DNA of 40,457 bases from positions 1-40,457 of the forward strand of contig BDSY01000075.1 in the NCBI GenBank assembly GCA_002897895.1, in the 5' to 3' direction. A program made the position numbers and the translations under genes. Of the stretch, positions 1 to 13,575 are shown one piece after another; within the stretch, counting starts at the first letter, position 1, and each line of letters begins with the position of its first letter. Below the pieces are notes generated by a model, which ran no database searches, was not told where the DNA came from, and worked only from the letters and a program-made list of their open reading frames with translations. This DNA comes from a bacterium BMS3Abin06. GTDB lineage: Bacteria > Nitrospirota > Thermodesulfovibrionia > UBA6902.

Positions 1-600
1 GCCAAAGTTCTCCATGAGCGGGCAGTTGAATTTGCCAAAAAGTATGATGTCCCCCTGATAGTCCGTTCGAGTTTTACTCAAAGTCCGGGGACTCTTGTTA
101 CTAAGGAGGATGAAGATATGGAAAAAATAGTTGTGACAGGCGTTGCTCATGATAAGAACCAGACAAGAATAACCATAATGGGCGTGCCCGACAGTCCCGG
201 CATAGCGGCTGAAATTTTCGACGCCATAGCGGATGCAAATATCAATGTTGATATGATTGTCCAGAATATAAGCAGTGATGATAATGCCACGGACCTCTCT
301 TTCACGGTCTCAAAAGCCGACGGGAACAGGGCATTTGAGATTACGAAAAAGGTATCCGACCGGCTCGGCAGCAAAGGCGTCAGCATTAACAGTGATGTGT
401 CAAAGGTTTCTATTGTCGGTGTCGGCATGCAGTCTCATTTCGGCGTTGCCGCTCAGATGTTTGAAACCCTTTCAAAAGAGGGTATTAATATAATGATGAT
501 AAGCACGTCGGAGATCAAGATATCCTGCATAATTGATGTCAGGCATATGGAGAAGGCGGTTAATGCGCTTCACAAGTCTTTCGGACTTGCAAAACAATAG
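1..600 (+). CDS. lysC: Aspartate kinase, C-terminal part (5' end off the window)
   Basis: Phosphorylates aspartate in the first step of the lysine, threonine, methionine and isoleucine pathway. The frame is open from base 1, so the first methionine at 118 is not the gene start. The first 39 codons end the catalytic domain (VPLIVRSSFTQSPGTLV), and the rest is a pair of ACT regulatory domains. The first ACT domain carries TIMGVPDSPGIAAEIF and the second VSIVGVGMQSHFGVAAQMFE; both resemble the feedback-binding half of LysC. The last residues (ALHKSFGL) match the usual LysC C-terminus, so the 3' end is intact. A strong internal ribosome site precedes Met118 (separate entry). cimA follows after a large inserted gene, and lysC plus cimA fits aspartate-family and isoleucine synthesis. 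Family assignment is secure; allosteric specificity cannot be read from the sequence. Confidence 0.93.
   Translation, partial: AKVLHERAVEFAKKYDVPLIVRSSFTQSPGTLVTKEDEDMEKIVVTGVAHDKNQTRITIMGVPDSPGIAAEIFDAIADANINVDMIVQNISSDDNATDLSFTVSKADGNRAFEITKKVSDRLGSKGVSINSDVSKVSIVGVGMQSHFGVAAQMFETLSKEGINIMMISTSEIKISCIIDVRHMEKAVNALHKSFGLAKQ
103..120 (+). promoter_or_regulatory. Internal ribosome binding site and start codon inside lysC
   Basis: AAGGAGG at 103-109 lies 8 bases before an in-frame ATG at 118, at the boundary between the catalytic domain and the ACT domains. In several bacteria (for example Bacillus and Corynebacterium) lysC yields a second, small regulatory subunit from such an internal start. 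Here the product would be 160 residues containing only the ACT pair. The site is seen directly; its use is inferred. Confidence 0.55.
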
Positions 601-782
601 GCATATCATTTAATGTGTTTCATAAAAAGCAACTATTTCGCCACTGACAGACACAGACTGATGATATTTAAAATTACAACAACCAAATTCCAAATCACTT
701 CGTTATACGTTATACAAACTGATAGATTGTAAATGACACAATTTTTAAAAGCACATACCAATCAATGAAAGGGGGATAGAAA

Positions 783-853
783 ATGAATAAAAAAAGAAGA
801 GCAAAAAAAAAACAATCCAGCTATTACTCTTTATCATATGCATATTTTGTGTT
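783..853 (+). other. Out-of-frame signal-peptide leader with an A10 slippage tract, belonging to the downstream peptidase gene
   Basis: A good ribosome site (GGGGG at 771-775) precedes ATG 783, which starts MNKKRRAKKK. Ten A follow at 803-812. Continuing in the same frame gives an ordinary-looking short ORF ending at 980. Shifting by -1 at the A run joins the frame of the long peptidase ORF and reads TIQLLLFIICIFCV and then MATPNHLFA. Together these form a textbook signal peptide: basic N-region, hydrophobic core and an AxA-like end. The long ORF's own first ATG (854) has no ribosome site and would leave the secreted protein with half a signal peptide. Explanations are polymerase or ribosome slippage on A_AAA_AAA, phase variation by tract length, or a one-base assembly error. 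Confidence 0.75.
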
Positions 854-3800
854 ATGGCAACACCGAATCATCTTTTCGCATTTGATGTGCCAAGTAGCAA
901 AATCCCTCCAGAGCAGAGAGGCAAGAAACCACCTAAAAGGAAACCTCCACTGCCAAGCCAGGTCGTTGGCATCTCTGTAGACCCAGCAAAGGCTCTCCAT
1001 CTTACCCCATTGGATGTAGAAGCACTTCTTGAAGAAGATAGAATCGCAGGAAAGGGTAGACCACTCCGTGCAGGAATTCACCGCCCCATTAATATATCTC
1101 CATTAACACATGGTGAATGGTTCGATATTGATGATGGCAAAGGGAGCATATGGCTCTTTCAAATACATGCCCCCTCTGCAGGGGGAATTCGTGTTCATTT
1201 TACCGATTTTTATATCCCAACAAAAGGAGCAAAGGTTTACGTTTATTCACCATCATATCCCGACAAATATGCTGGTCCTTACAAGTGGGGGCCGGATTTT
1301 TGGGCACGCATTATAGGGGGTGATACCGTAATCATCGAATTGGCCATTCCAACTCCTTATACTCCTATACAGAAGCCCCCATTTATAATCAAAGAGATAA
1401 GTCATATGTATCGCCCACTCAGACAAAAAACTACGCCTGAGTCTGGCATTATCCCTTTGGCTGAGCCCTGCCATAATGATGCTACCTGTTATCCGGGGTG
1501 GGCAACAGAAGGTGATTCTGTTGGCAGGTTAGTTATAGATCTGGGAGGATCAACTGCTTATTGCACAGGAACCATACTTGAGAATCAAACCGGAGACCAA
1601 ACCCCATATTTTCTCACCGCTAATCATTGTATTGATGAAAATACAGATACAAGTAAGGTTGATGTTTACTGGCTCTATGAGACTTCAACCTGTGACGATT
1701 CTTCACCTGATATGTATAGTATGCCGATGTCAGGGGATGCAGTTTACCTTGGCGGAAAACCTGTTTCTGAGTTTACCGATTTTACCTTGCTTGAAATTCT
1801 GGGAACTGTTCCATCAAACCTGACATGGTCTGAGTGGACAATCGTTGAGTCTGATATAGCTGATAACGTAGTAGGAATTCACCACCCCGGACTCCCTACG
1901 GATGATCATAGGCGGATTTCCTTTGGAATTGTTGATAGCTCTACTCCTAATTACTCTGTCATCTTGTGGGATTCTGGAAGCACTGAGGGTGGCTCATCAG
2001 GCTCGTGTATATGGAATTCATCCCATCAATGTGTTGGACAACTTTATGGTGGAACTGCTTCGTGTAGTAATCCGACCGGCACGGATGACTATGGTAAATT
2101 TTCTGTTTCCTATCCTTTCATGCAAAACTTTCTCCAGGAAGGGGCAGATGATTCTCTGGAAGAGAATGACAGCCGTATTTCAGCAAAAAGTATTTCAGAA
2201 GGATCGTATAAAAGCAATGTAGTGAAATTATCTGATGAGGACTGGTACAAAATCACCGTTCCAGACAATACTCTAATTTCCGTAGATATTTCTTTCATTC
2301 ATAACCATGGCGATATTAATATCGAATTATATCGTGGTTCTGACACTACTCCTGTCAGCTCTTCAACAGGGACGGCTGACTCTGAGCATGTCGAGCATCT
2401 CAACACTGGCGGATCAACTGATTATTTTTTTCGTGTCTTTTTATCTGATGATACAAGGAATATTTATAATATGAAAATCAGTGTTGGGGCAAGCTCTTCA
2501 TCTTTATGGATAAAGAATTATGGTAATTTCGGTGGGATAGCCTACGATATTAAGGCGACTTCTGACAATGGCTTTATTGTGGCCGGAGAATTATACAGTG
2601 ACAGTTGGATATTCAAGCTGGATGCAGCAGGAGTTATTCAATGGCAAAAAACCTATGATTATAACTACTATTATGAAGAAGCCAAATCAGTTCAACAGAC
2701 GACGGATGGCGGATATATTGTAGCCGGAGATCTTCAGACTTCATCTTATACTTATTACGCTAGGGTATTTAAGCTGGATGCAAACGGTAATATTCAATGG
2801 CAAAATATTTATGGAAGCAGCAGTTTTGACGATTTTGCCAGAGAAATCTATCAGACTGCAGACGGCTATGTGCTGTTAGGAACAACTTACTCGTATGGGG
2901 CAGGCAGTGGAGACTTCTGGTTACTAAAATTGGATACCAATGGAAATATCCTGTGGCAAAAAACCTACGGGGGATCAGGCGGTGAGGAGGCATATTCGCT
3001 GGGCATAACAACCGACGGTGGATATATAGTTGCTGGATATACTTCCACTTTTGGAGCTGGAGGCGCTGATTTCCTGATTATAAAGCTGGACGGAACCGGA
3101 AATGTTCAGTGGCAGAAGTCCTACGGTGGCGGCTCGCAAGATGTCGCTCATTCAATTCAACAGACCGCAGACAGTGGATTTATAGTTGCAGGAGAGACAT
3201 ACTCATATGGCAGCGGGTCATCTGACTTTTTTATACTGAAACTTGATGCGAATGGATTAGTTACATGGCAGAAGGCATTTGGAACTAGCAATGGGGACAT
3301 AGCATATTCTGTTATTCAAGTAGCAGATGGAGGATATGTTGTTGCCGGTGAAACATACTCCTTCATTTCTTATGAACATGACGCATTGATGTTAAAGCTT
3401 GATTTAAACGGCAATATTGTTTGGCAAAAAGACTATGGAGAAAATAATTATAATGATGATGATAGTATTTATTCGCTCCTTGAGCTGACAAGTAATGAAA
3501 TTATCGCAACAGGAAAATCAACCTCATTCTCAACAGCTAATTCATGGGCATTAAAGCTGGACAGCAGCGGAAATCTCAATACTTGCTCAACTATCGGAAC
3601 ACCAAGCGTTGCCACTGTAAATTCAAGCGTTTTTGTTACAAACACCGTCGGCACAGTTCAAACTTCATCTGCCTCTCCAATTACAGATGCTCAAACTACA
3701 ATAAACGCTGATGCAATTACTTATGATGTCTGCTACGCAGATGTCTCAATTCCTGAAATCTTCGTCTATCCATCGTCTATTGATTTTGGTTATGTTAATC

Positions 3801-4585
3801 TTTCACCATCTTCCTCGGTAAGGAAAGTAAGGGTTAGAAACAGCGGAAACGCAAATCTCACGATAACTGCCATAAACACTTCAGGCCCCGATGCAAATCA
3901 GTTTAGCCAGACAAATGATTGCTCAACCGTTTCAGTAAGTAGTTCCTGTTCCATTGATGTAACATTTTCTCCGACAATCGAAGGCGCAAAATCAGCGACT
4001 CTTACCATTTCTTCTGATGATCCCGATATGTCAACGTTTGATATCCCATTGAGTGGAACAGGAGGAAATATTCTCGTTGTGACAGAATCAGGTTCAGGGA
4101 ATGGTACAGTGACAAGCTCTCCTTCAGGTATAGACACAGGAAATGATTATATAGAGGCATATGCCCCAGGAACGGTTGTTACACTAACAGCCGTAGCTGA
4201 TGCAGGCTCAGTCTTTATAGGATGGTCATGGGGTGGATGCAGTGGAACAGGGGATTGCACAGTAACAATGAATGGAGATACAACCGTTACGGCAAGATTT
4301 GAACTGTGTGCAGACCCGCCTGTGAGAATTGATGGAGTAACACCTATTTATTATTCTACTCTCCAGGAAGCTTATGATGCTGCTGCGGATGGTGACATAA
4401 TCCAGAGCCAAGCTTCACGGTTTATTGAAAATCTTAACATAAATCGCAATATATCAATTACCTTGGAGGGCGGATATGACTGTAGTTATTCAAATATCAC
4501 AGACAAAACAAGAATTCAGGGTGACATGACAGTTAGTGATGGAACGGCAAACATTGAGAACTTTATGTTGGAACAACAGAATTGA
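854..4585 (+). CDS. Secreted multidomain S1-family (lysyl-endopeptidase-like) serine peptidase with adhesin-type C-terminus
   Basis: Probably an exported protease. A trypsin-like domain covers about residues 205-430. The triad candidates are His258 (TANHC), Asp309 (FTDFTLLEI) and Ser382 (EGGSSGSC), with many paired cysteines, as in Achromobacter-type lysyl endopeptidases. A PPC-type beta domain follows (about 430-545; DDSLEENDS, EDWYKITV). Then come roughly seven repeats of about 50 residues with the pattern DGGYIVAG...LKLDANGNIxWQKxYGG, probably a beta-propeller. After that are an ASH/choice-of-anchor-D-like domain (SSIDFGYVNLSPSSS), an InlB-B-like repeat (GTGDCTVTMNGDTTVTARFE) and a final module (YYSTLQEAYDAAADGD). 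No LPXTG or membrane anchor is visible. The true start is probably 783 with a -1 shift at the A10 tract, giving about 1267 residues. It separates lysC from cimA and looks acquired. Confidence 0.85.
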   Translation: MATPNHLFAFDVPSSKIPPEQRGKKPPKRKPPLPSQVVGISVDPAKALHLTPLDVEALLEEDRIAGKGRPLRAGIHRPINISPLTHGEWFDIDDGKGSIWLFQIHAPSAGGIRVHFTDFYIPTKGAKVYVYSPSYPDKYAGPYKWGPDFWARIIGGDTVIIELAIPTPYTPIQKPPFIIKEISHMYRPLRQKTTPESGIIPLAEPCHNDATCYPGWATEGDSVGRLVIDLGGSTAYCTGTILENQTGDQTPYFLTANHCIDENTDTSKVDVYWLYETSTCDDSSPDMYSMPMSGDAVYLGGKPVSEFTDFTLLEILGTVPSNLTWSEWTIVESDIADNVVGIHHPGLPTDDHRRISFGIVDSSTPNYSVILWDSGSTEGGSSGSCIWNSSHQCVGQLYGGTASCSNPTGTDDYGKFSVSYPFMQNFLQEGADDSLEENDSRISAKSISEGSYKSNVVKLSDEDWYKITVPDNTLISVDISFIHNHGDINIELYRGSDTTPVSSSTGTADSEHVEHLNTGGSTDYFFRVFLSDDTRNIYNMKISVGASSSSLWIKNYGNFGGIAYDIKATSDNGFIVAGELYSDSWIFKLDAAGVIQWQKTYDYNYYYEEAKSVQQTTDGGYIVAGDLQTSSYTYYARVFKLDANGNIQWQNIYGSSSFDDFAREIYQTADGYVLLGTTYSYGAGSGDFWLLKLDTNGNILWQKTYGGSGGEEAYSLGITTDGGYIVAGYTSTFGAGGADFLIIKLDGTGNVQWQKSYGGGSQDVAHSIQQTADSGFIVAGETYSYGSGSSDFFILKLDANGLVTWQKAFGTSNGDIAYSVIQVADGGYVVAGETYSFISYEHDALMLKLDLNGNIVWQKDYGENNYNDDDSIYSLLELTSNEIIATGKSTSFSTANSWALKLDSSGNLNTCSTIGTPSVATVNSSVFVTNTVGTVQTSSASPITDAQTTINADAITYDVCYADVSIPEIFVYPSSIDFGYVNLSPSSSVRKVRVRNSGNANLTITAINTSGPDANQFSQTNDCSTVSVSSSCSIDVTFSPTIEGAKSATLTISSDDPDMSTFDIPLSGTGGNILVVTESGSGNGTVTSSPSGIDTGNDYIEAYAPGTVVTLTAVADAGSVFIGWSWGGCSGTGDCTVTMNGDTTVTARFELCADPPVRIDGVTPIYYSTLQEAYDAAADGDIIQSQASRFIENLNINRNISITLEGGYDCSYSNITDKTRIQGDMTVSDGTANIENFMLEQQN

Positions 4586-4806
4586 AAACATAAAATACGC
4601 AAACAGCAAATATCTTAAAAGACCATGAAGAATTAAAAATAAAGTGCAATTGATTTATTGATAAAATAAATGGGAATTTCTATACTATTTAAATCGTTAT
4701 ACATATCAAGGAAGAAGCATAAAGACACTATCATGTATTATACAAACAACGAATAACGGTTTTTTATTTATTCAGTCGGTAGAAAGTCTACGACTGTAAA
4801 TATTCC

Positions 4807-6369
4807 ATGCGAAAAATTGAGATTTACGATACAACCCTCCGCGACGGCGCTCAGTCAGAGGATGTCTCATTCTCTGTAGAGGATAAATTAAGAATATTAC
4901 AGAGGCTTGATGACTTCGGCATACATTATATTGAAGGAGGTTGGCCCGGCGCCAATCCTAAGGATGCGGAATTTTTTGAACAGGCCCGGAAGCATAAGCT
5001 CAAAAATTCCAGACTTGCAGCATTCGGCGCCACGCACAGGGCATCACTTTCAGCTGCTGAAGATCCGAGCATAAAGGCCCTCCTCTCAGCCAAAACTCCT
5101 GTTGTCACTATTTTCGGCAAGACATGGGATTTTCATGTCAGAGAGGCCCTGCGGGTCTCCAAACAGAGGAATCTCGAATTAATTTTCAACACAATATCCT
5201 ATCTCAAAAAGAGGGTACCCCAGGTATTATTCGATGCTGAACACTTTTTCGACGGCTGCAAAGCAAACCGTGAATATGCAATTAAGACACTTGAAGCCGC
5301 GGCTTCGGCAGGAGCAGACTGTATTGTTCTTTGTGATACAAATGGTGGAACTTTACCCGGTGACATCGGGAGTATAGTCAGGGAAATGGTTGACTCTTTT
5401 AATATACCGATAGGAATCCATGCCCATAATGATTCAGAATGCGCAGTTGCCAACTCAATTATTGCAGTAGAGTCCGGCGCTTCACATGTTCAGGGCACCA
5501 TAAACGGATTAGGTGAAAGATGCGGCAATGCCAATCTGATATCCGTTATCCCGGGCTTAAAGCTAAAGCTTAAATATAACTGCATAACTAACAGTAAAAT
5601 AAAGAAATTAAAGGATGTTTCAAGGTTTGTAACCGAGATAGCAAACCTGAGACATTTCAAGAGGCAGCCTTATACCGGAGAGAGTGCATTCGCACACAAA
5701 GGAGGCATTCATGTCAGCGCAATTCTCCGGCATCCCGAAACTTATGAACATATTCGCCCTGATCTCGTCGGTAATTTTCAGAGGGTTTTAGTCTCCGACC
5801 TGAGCGGCAGGGGCAACATAACCAGGAAGATAAAAGATTTCAAATTGAAGATCGATCCTGATTCACCTAAGGTGGCTCAGATAGTCAAAGAACTGAAAGA
5901 GCTTGAAAATCAGGGATTTCAGTTTGAAGGCGCTGAAGCCTCTCTTGAGCTGCTGATAAAAAAAACCTTCGGGCTTCACAGGAAGTTTTTTGAGCTTACA
6001 GGGTTCAGGGTAATCGATGAAAAAAGGAGAGAAGGCGAGACTCCTTATAGTGAAGCCACCATAATGTTAACAGTGGATGGAAAGTTAGAGCATACTGCCG
6101 CAACAGGTAATGGTCCTGTCAATGCAATTGACAATGCATTAAGAAAGGCCCTTGAAAAATTTTATCCGCAGCTGAAAGATGTCAGGCTTTTAGATTATAA
6201 AGTAAGGGTTCTGACAGCAGGTATCGGGACTTCAGCAAAGGTCAGGGTCCTGATAGAATCCGGGGACTCTTTACATAAGTGGGGAACAGTCGGGGTATCT
6301 GAAAATATAATTGAGGCATCCTGGCAGGCGCTCGTAGACAGTATTGAATATAAGCTTTTGAGGGGATAA
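4807..6369 (+). CDS. cimA: (R)-citramalate synthase
   Basis: Condenses pyruvate with acetyl-CoA to citramalate, the threonine-independent entry to isoleucine synthesis. The protein is 520 residues, the normal length for CimA of the bacterial LeuA-like family. The DRE-TIM barrel starts with [19 protein letters not shown]; the metal-binding HAHND lies near residue 206, and [11 protein letters not shown] follows. The C-terminal regulatory LeuA dimerisation domain includes [13 protein letters not shown]. The N-terminal [11 protein letters not shown] is typical of CimA rather than of isopropylmalate or homocitrate synthase. The ribosome site before the ATG is weak. Using acetyl-CoA and pyruvate as carbon entry suits an organism with the acetyl-CoA pathway encoded 20 kb away. 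Confidence 0.93.
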   Translation: MRKIEIYDTTLRDGAQSEDVSFSVEDKLRILQRLDDFGIHYIEGGWPGANPKDAEFFEQARKHKLKNSRLAAFGATHRASLSAAEDPSIKALLSAKTPVVTIFGKTWDFHVREALRVSKQRNLELIFNTISYLKKRVPQVLFDAEHFFDGCKANREYAIKTLEAAASAGADCIVLCDTNGGTLPGDIGSIVREMVDSFNIPIGIHAHNDSECAVANSIIAVESGASHVQGTINGLGERCGNANLISVIPGLKLKLKYNCITNSKIKKLKDVSRFVTEIANLRHFKRQPYTGESAFAHKGGIHVSAILRHPETYEHIRPDLVGNFQRVLVSDLSGRGNITRKIKDFKLKIDPDSPKVAQIVKELKELENQGFQFEGAEASLELLIKKTFGLHRKFFELTGFRVIDEKRREGETPYSEATIMLTVDGKLEHTAATGNGPVNAIDNALRKALEKFYPQLKDVRLLDYKVRVLTAGIGTSAKVRVLIESGDSLHKWGTVGVSENIIEASWQALVDSIEYKLLRG

Positions 6370-6374
6370 AAAAA

Positions 6375-6405
6375 GCTGATCGCTGACAGCTGATAGCTAA
6401 TTGCT
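6375..6405 (+). repeat. Heptamer tandem repeat (GCTGAYA type), 4 units
   Basis: Four 7-base units, GCTGATC GCTGACA GCTGATA GCTAATT, fill the gap between cimA and rseC. Related units recur at 26134-26162 and 31507-31602. Confidence 0.7.
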
Positions 6406-6413
6406 TTTATATT

Positions 6414-6845
6414 ATGGAAGAAGAAACCGGCACAGTCACTAAAGTTTACGGCCTCATGGCAAAAGTGCTCGTCCATAAAAAGAGCTCCTGTGAAGGTTGC
6501 GGCGTACAGGGTGCGTGTCAATCCACGGCTGAAGGCATGGAAATAGAGGCATTGAATCCGGTTCAGGCCAGGGAAGGCCAGAAAGTAAAAATCCTGGTAA
6601 AGCCGGATGAATATCTTAAAGGATCAATGCTCGTATACGGGCTCCCCCTCGTTTTTTTCATCGCCGGATCAATCCTGGGAAAAATAATCGGTGAAGAATA
6701 TTTCAAAGGAATAAGCTCGGATCTTATTGCCGCCATAGCGGGTTTCAGCGCACTGATACTCTCTCTGGCAGGTGTTCGGGTATTGATTATGAAGGCTGAG
6801 AAAAAATCAGGATACAAACCCGTGATCGAGGAAATACTCGGGTGA
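6414..6845 (+). CDS. rseC: RseC/MucC-family membrane protein
   Basis: A 143-residue protein of the SoxR-reducing-system / RseC family. An N-terminal beta region carries a cysteine cluster (SSCEGCGVQGAC, about residues 24-35) typical of the family. Two membrane helices follow (about 65-82, LVYGLPLVFFIAGSILG, and about 100-120), with a short basic tail. In E. coli RseC modulates sigma-E signalling and is linked to electron supply through Rnf. No rnf genes are in this window, so the role here is open. It starts 44 bases after cimA, with a heptamer repeat in between, and a palindromic repeat follows the gene. Confidence 0.8.
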   Translation: MEEETGTVTKVYGLMAKVLVHKKSSCEGCGVQGACQSTAEGMEIEALNPVQAREGQKVKILVKPDEYLKGSMLVYGLPLVFFIAGSILGKIIGEEYFKGISSDLIAAIAGFSALILSLAGVRVLIMKAEKKSGYKPVIEEILG

Positions 6846-6865
6846 GCGGCAGTTGTCGTTTTTCT

Positions 6866-6962
6866 GTCATTCCGGCTTGTCCGGAATCGTTTCTTTACAA
6901 AGGATTCCCGATGCGCTTCGCTTGCGGGAATGACAAATAACTGTAGTTTATACACAGACTCT
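6866..6962. repeat. Palindromic repeat with MITE-like terminus, copy C
   Basis: Begins GTCATTCCGGCTTGTCCGGAAT, a tight hairpin, and contains a second hairpin ending GCGGGAATGAC. It finishes with GTTTATACACAGACTCT (6946-6962). That end is the exact reverse complement of the left end of the copies at 14108 and 29103. A perfect -10 box, TATAAT at 6964-6969, abuts the element just upstream of the EF-G-like gene; the -35 region is weak. Function is unknown; it could act as a transcription stop after rseC. Confidence 0.75.
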
Positions 6963-7006
6963 ATATAATATGAACCGCTTTACTATACCGGGAGGAGGGT
7001 TATTTT

Positions 7007-9094
7007 ATGAGTTTTGATGTTGGGAAGATCAGGAATCTTGCAGTTATCGCTCATGGCGGCGCAGGCAAGACCTCGCTGGTTGAGGCCATTCTTTTTGATT
7101 CCGGGGCAACCGAGAGGCTGGGCAGGATTGAAGACGGAAATACAGTAACCGATTATGAAGCCGAGGAGATTAACCGCAAAATATCAATATCTTCTGCAAT
7201 GGCTTTTTGTGACTGGAATGGATACAGGTTTAATATTATCGACACCCCGGGATATATAAATTTCATTGAGGATACAAAGGCATCTCTGAGTGTTGTGGAC
7301 GGAGCAATTGTTATTGTAAGCGCCCTGTCGGGCATAAAGGCCGAGACCGGAAAGATCTGGCAGTTTGCCGATAATTATGAGATTCCGAGAATTGTTTTTA
7401 TAAATAAGATGGACAGGGAAAATGCCGATTTCGTCAATGCGCTTGAGGGGATTGAGAAGGCATACGGTGTTGCCGCAATTCCTCTGAATATTCCATTGGG
7501 AGCAGAGAGCGCTTTTGAAGGGGTCATTGACCTCATTAAAATGAAGGCCGTCAAATTTCAGGACAACGCCATGACTGAAACAGATATTCCGGATGCCTTC
7601 AGGGCTGATGCTGAAGAGTACAGGAAAAAACTGGTTGAGAAAGTAGCTGAGCTGGACGATGCGCTGCTCGAAAAATACCTCGAAGGAAGCGATCCCTCTG
7701 ATGAAGAGATAAATAAGGGTATCAGAGAAGGCTCTGTATCAGGCATGTTCGTTCCTGTTGTCTGCGGCTCTGCCACCGGAAATAGAGGTGTACACCAGCT
7801 TCTCGACGCAGCGGTACTTTGTCTGCCGTCACCGGCTGAAAAGGCGGACAGAACTCCCATGAAGGGGAAAAACCCGAAGACAGGCGAAGAAGTGTTCAGA
7901 AAACCTGTTGCAGACGATCCCTTGTCCCTGCGGGTTTTCAAGACCATTGCCGACCCCTTTGCCGGAAAGCTCACACTTTTCAGAGTATTTTCCGGCGTGC
8001 TCAAGCCGGATTCAACTGTCTATAATGCGAGCAGCGACAGCAAGGAAAAAATGGGAAACATGTTTTATCTCCTCGGCAAAAAACAGGCGCCTGTTAAAGA
8101 GTTGGGGCCGGGGGAGATGGCGGCTGTTGCCAAACTCAAAAACGCACAGACCGGGGACACTCTCGCGGATCCGGGGAACCCGGTTCTTTTTGATCCGATC
8201 CGGTTTGCCGATCCGATGATATCATATGCAATTGATCCGAAGTCGAGAGGTGATGAGGAAAAGGTCAGTACAGGACTTCAAAGGCTTCTTGAAGAGGATC
8301 CCACCCTGAAATTTCACAGGGACCCTGAATCAAAAGAGATGATACTTTCCGGGATGGGACAGATGCATCTTGAGGTTACTCTCGAAAAACTGAAAAGGAA
8401 GTTCGGGGTTGAAGTTATTATGAAGACGCCTAAGATACCTTACAGAGAGACTATAAAGGCTGCCTCAAGCGCCCAAGGTAAATATAAAAAGCAGTCCGGC
8501 GGAAGGGGGCAGTTCGGCGACTGCTGGATCAAGCTGGAGCCCCTGCCCCGCGGCAGCGGTTTTGAGTTTGTTAATCAGATTGTCGGAGGCGCAATCCCGA
8601 GACAGTATATCCCTGCGGTGGAAAAAGGCATTGTAGAGAAAATGAAAGAAGGATTAATCGCCGGATACCCGGTCATCGATATCAGGGCAACTTTATATGA
8701 CGGTTCTTACCATAACGTAGACTCCTCGGAAATGGCGTTTAAGATAGCAGGTTCAATGGCTTTGCAAAAAGCAGCCCAGGATGCAAAACCTGTTATACTT
8801 GAACCCATAGTCAAGATTGAAGTCAGTACCCCTGAGGAATTCCTGGGCAATGTAATAGGAGACCTGAATGCAAAACGCGGTAAAGTCCAGGGGGTTGACT
8901 CTCTGCCGGGCGGTACACAGAAGGTTGTGGCCCTTGTCCCGATGGCGGAGATGCTTACATATGCAAATCAACTGAATTCATTAACCAGCGGACAGGGCAT
9001 ATATACAATGGAGGCTTCCCACTATGAGGAAGTGCCTGCCCATATTGCCCGGACAATCATTGCTGAAAACGAAAAGGCAAAAAAAGAGGGATAA
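7007..9094 (+). CDS. fusA2: Elongation factor G-like protein (EF-G2 family)
   Basis: A translational GTPase of 695 residues with the full EF-G layout. The G domain has P-loop AHGGAGKTS at 15-23 instead of the usual AHIDAGKTT, DTPG at 79 and NKMD at 133. It is followed by domain II, domain III (EEDPTLKFHRDPESKEMILSG), domain IV (GGRGQFGDCWIKLEP) and domain V. The altered P-loop and standalone location, away from rpsL/rpsG/tuf, mark it as the second EF-G paralogue found in many bacteria. In some species this paralogue has GTPase activity on ribosomes, but its main task is not settled. GGGAGGAGG just before the ATG is a very strong ribosome site. A 91-base gap separates it from the next gene. 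Confidence 0.88.
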   Translation: MSFDVGKIRNLAVIAHGGAGKTSLVEAILFDSGATERLGRIEDGNTVTDYEAEEINRKISISSAMAFCDWNGYRFNIIDTPGYINFIEDTKASLSVVDGAIVIVSALSGIKAETGKIWQFADNYEIPRIVFINKMDRENADFVNALEGIEKAYGVAAIPLNIPLGAESAFEGVIDLIKMKAVKFQDNAMTETDIPDAFRADAEEYRKKLVEKVAELDDALLEKYLEGSDPSDEEINKGIREGSVSGMFVPVVCGSATGNRGVHQLLDAAVLCLPSPAEKADRTPMKGKNPKTGEEVFRKPVADDPLSLRVFKTIADPFAGKLTLFRVFSGVLKPDSTVYNASSDSKEKMGNMFYLLGKKQAPVKELGPGEMAAVAKLKNAQTGDTLADPGNPVLFDPIRFADPMISYAIDPKSRGDEEKVSTGLQRLLEEDPTLKFHRDPESKEMILSGMGQMHLEVTLEKLKRKFGVEVIMKTPKIPYRETIKAASSAQGKYKKQSGGRGQFGDCWIKLEPLPRGSGFEFVNQIVGGAIPRQYIPAVEKGIVEKMKEGLIAGYPVIDIRATLYDGSYHNVDSSEMAFKIAGSMALQKAAQDAKPVILEPIVKIEVSTPEEFLGNVIGDLNAKRGKVQGVDSLPGGTQKVVALVPMAEMLTYANQLNSLTSGQGIYTMEASHYEEVPAHIARTIIAENEKAKKEG

Positions 9095-9185
9095 TTTGCA
9101 TGCCGGATGTACAGGATCGAAAAAAAGTGAAATCTTCGGAGAAGAGAGACTCCATAAATCATTGAAGAAATAAGGAACCGGAAAG

Positions 9186-13452
<4,267 letters not shown>

Positions 13453-13481
<29 letters not shown>

Positions 13482-13550
13482 TACAAAAGAAAAAGGTTTT
13501 AATTTATTAATAATTTTATATTAGTGTTGATTGGTGGGCATTCGTGGCTA
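13453..13550. repeat. Inverted repeat overlapping the 3' end of the activase gene
   Basis: The left arm 13453-13483 (starting AGCCACTAATTAACACGAAT) and the right arm 13519-13549 (ending GCATTCGTGGCT) are inverted copies, about 22 of 31 bases identical. The left arm encodes the last activase residues and the stop codon. It may act as a weak transcript end or be a dispersed repeat. Confidence 0.5.
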
Positions 13551-13575
13551 AGCTTTGTTGACAGGAGGTGAATGG

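Noticed and set aside
783-980. Short ORF MNKKRRAKKKQSSYY as an independent gene
   Set aside because: Its ribosome site and N-terminus fit the leader of the peptidase after a -1 shift; the rest of the frame has no family features.
6375-6405. Heptamer repeat loci as CRISPR arrays
   Set aside because: The units are 7 bases with no unique spacers and no cas genes are present.
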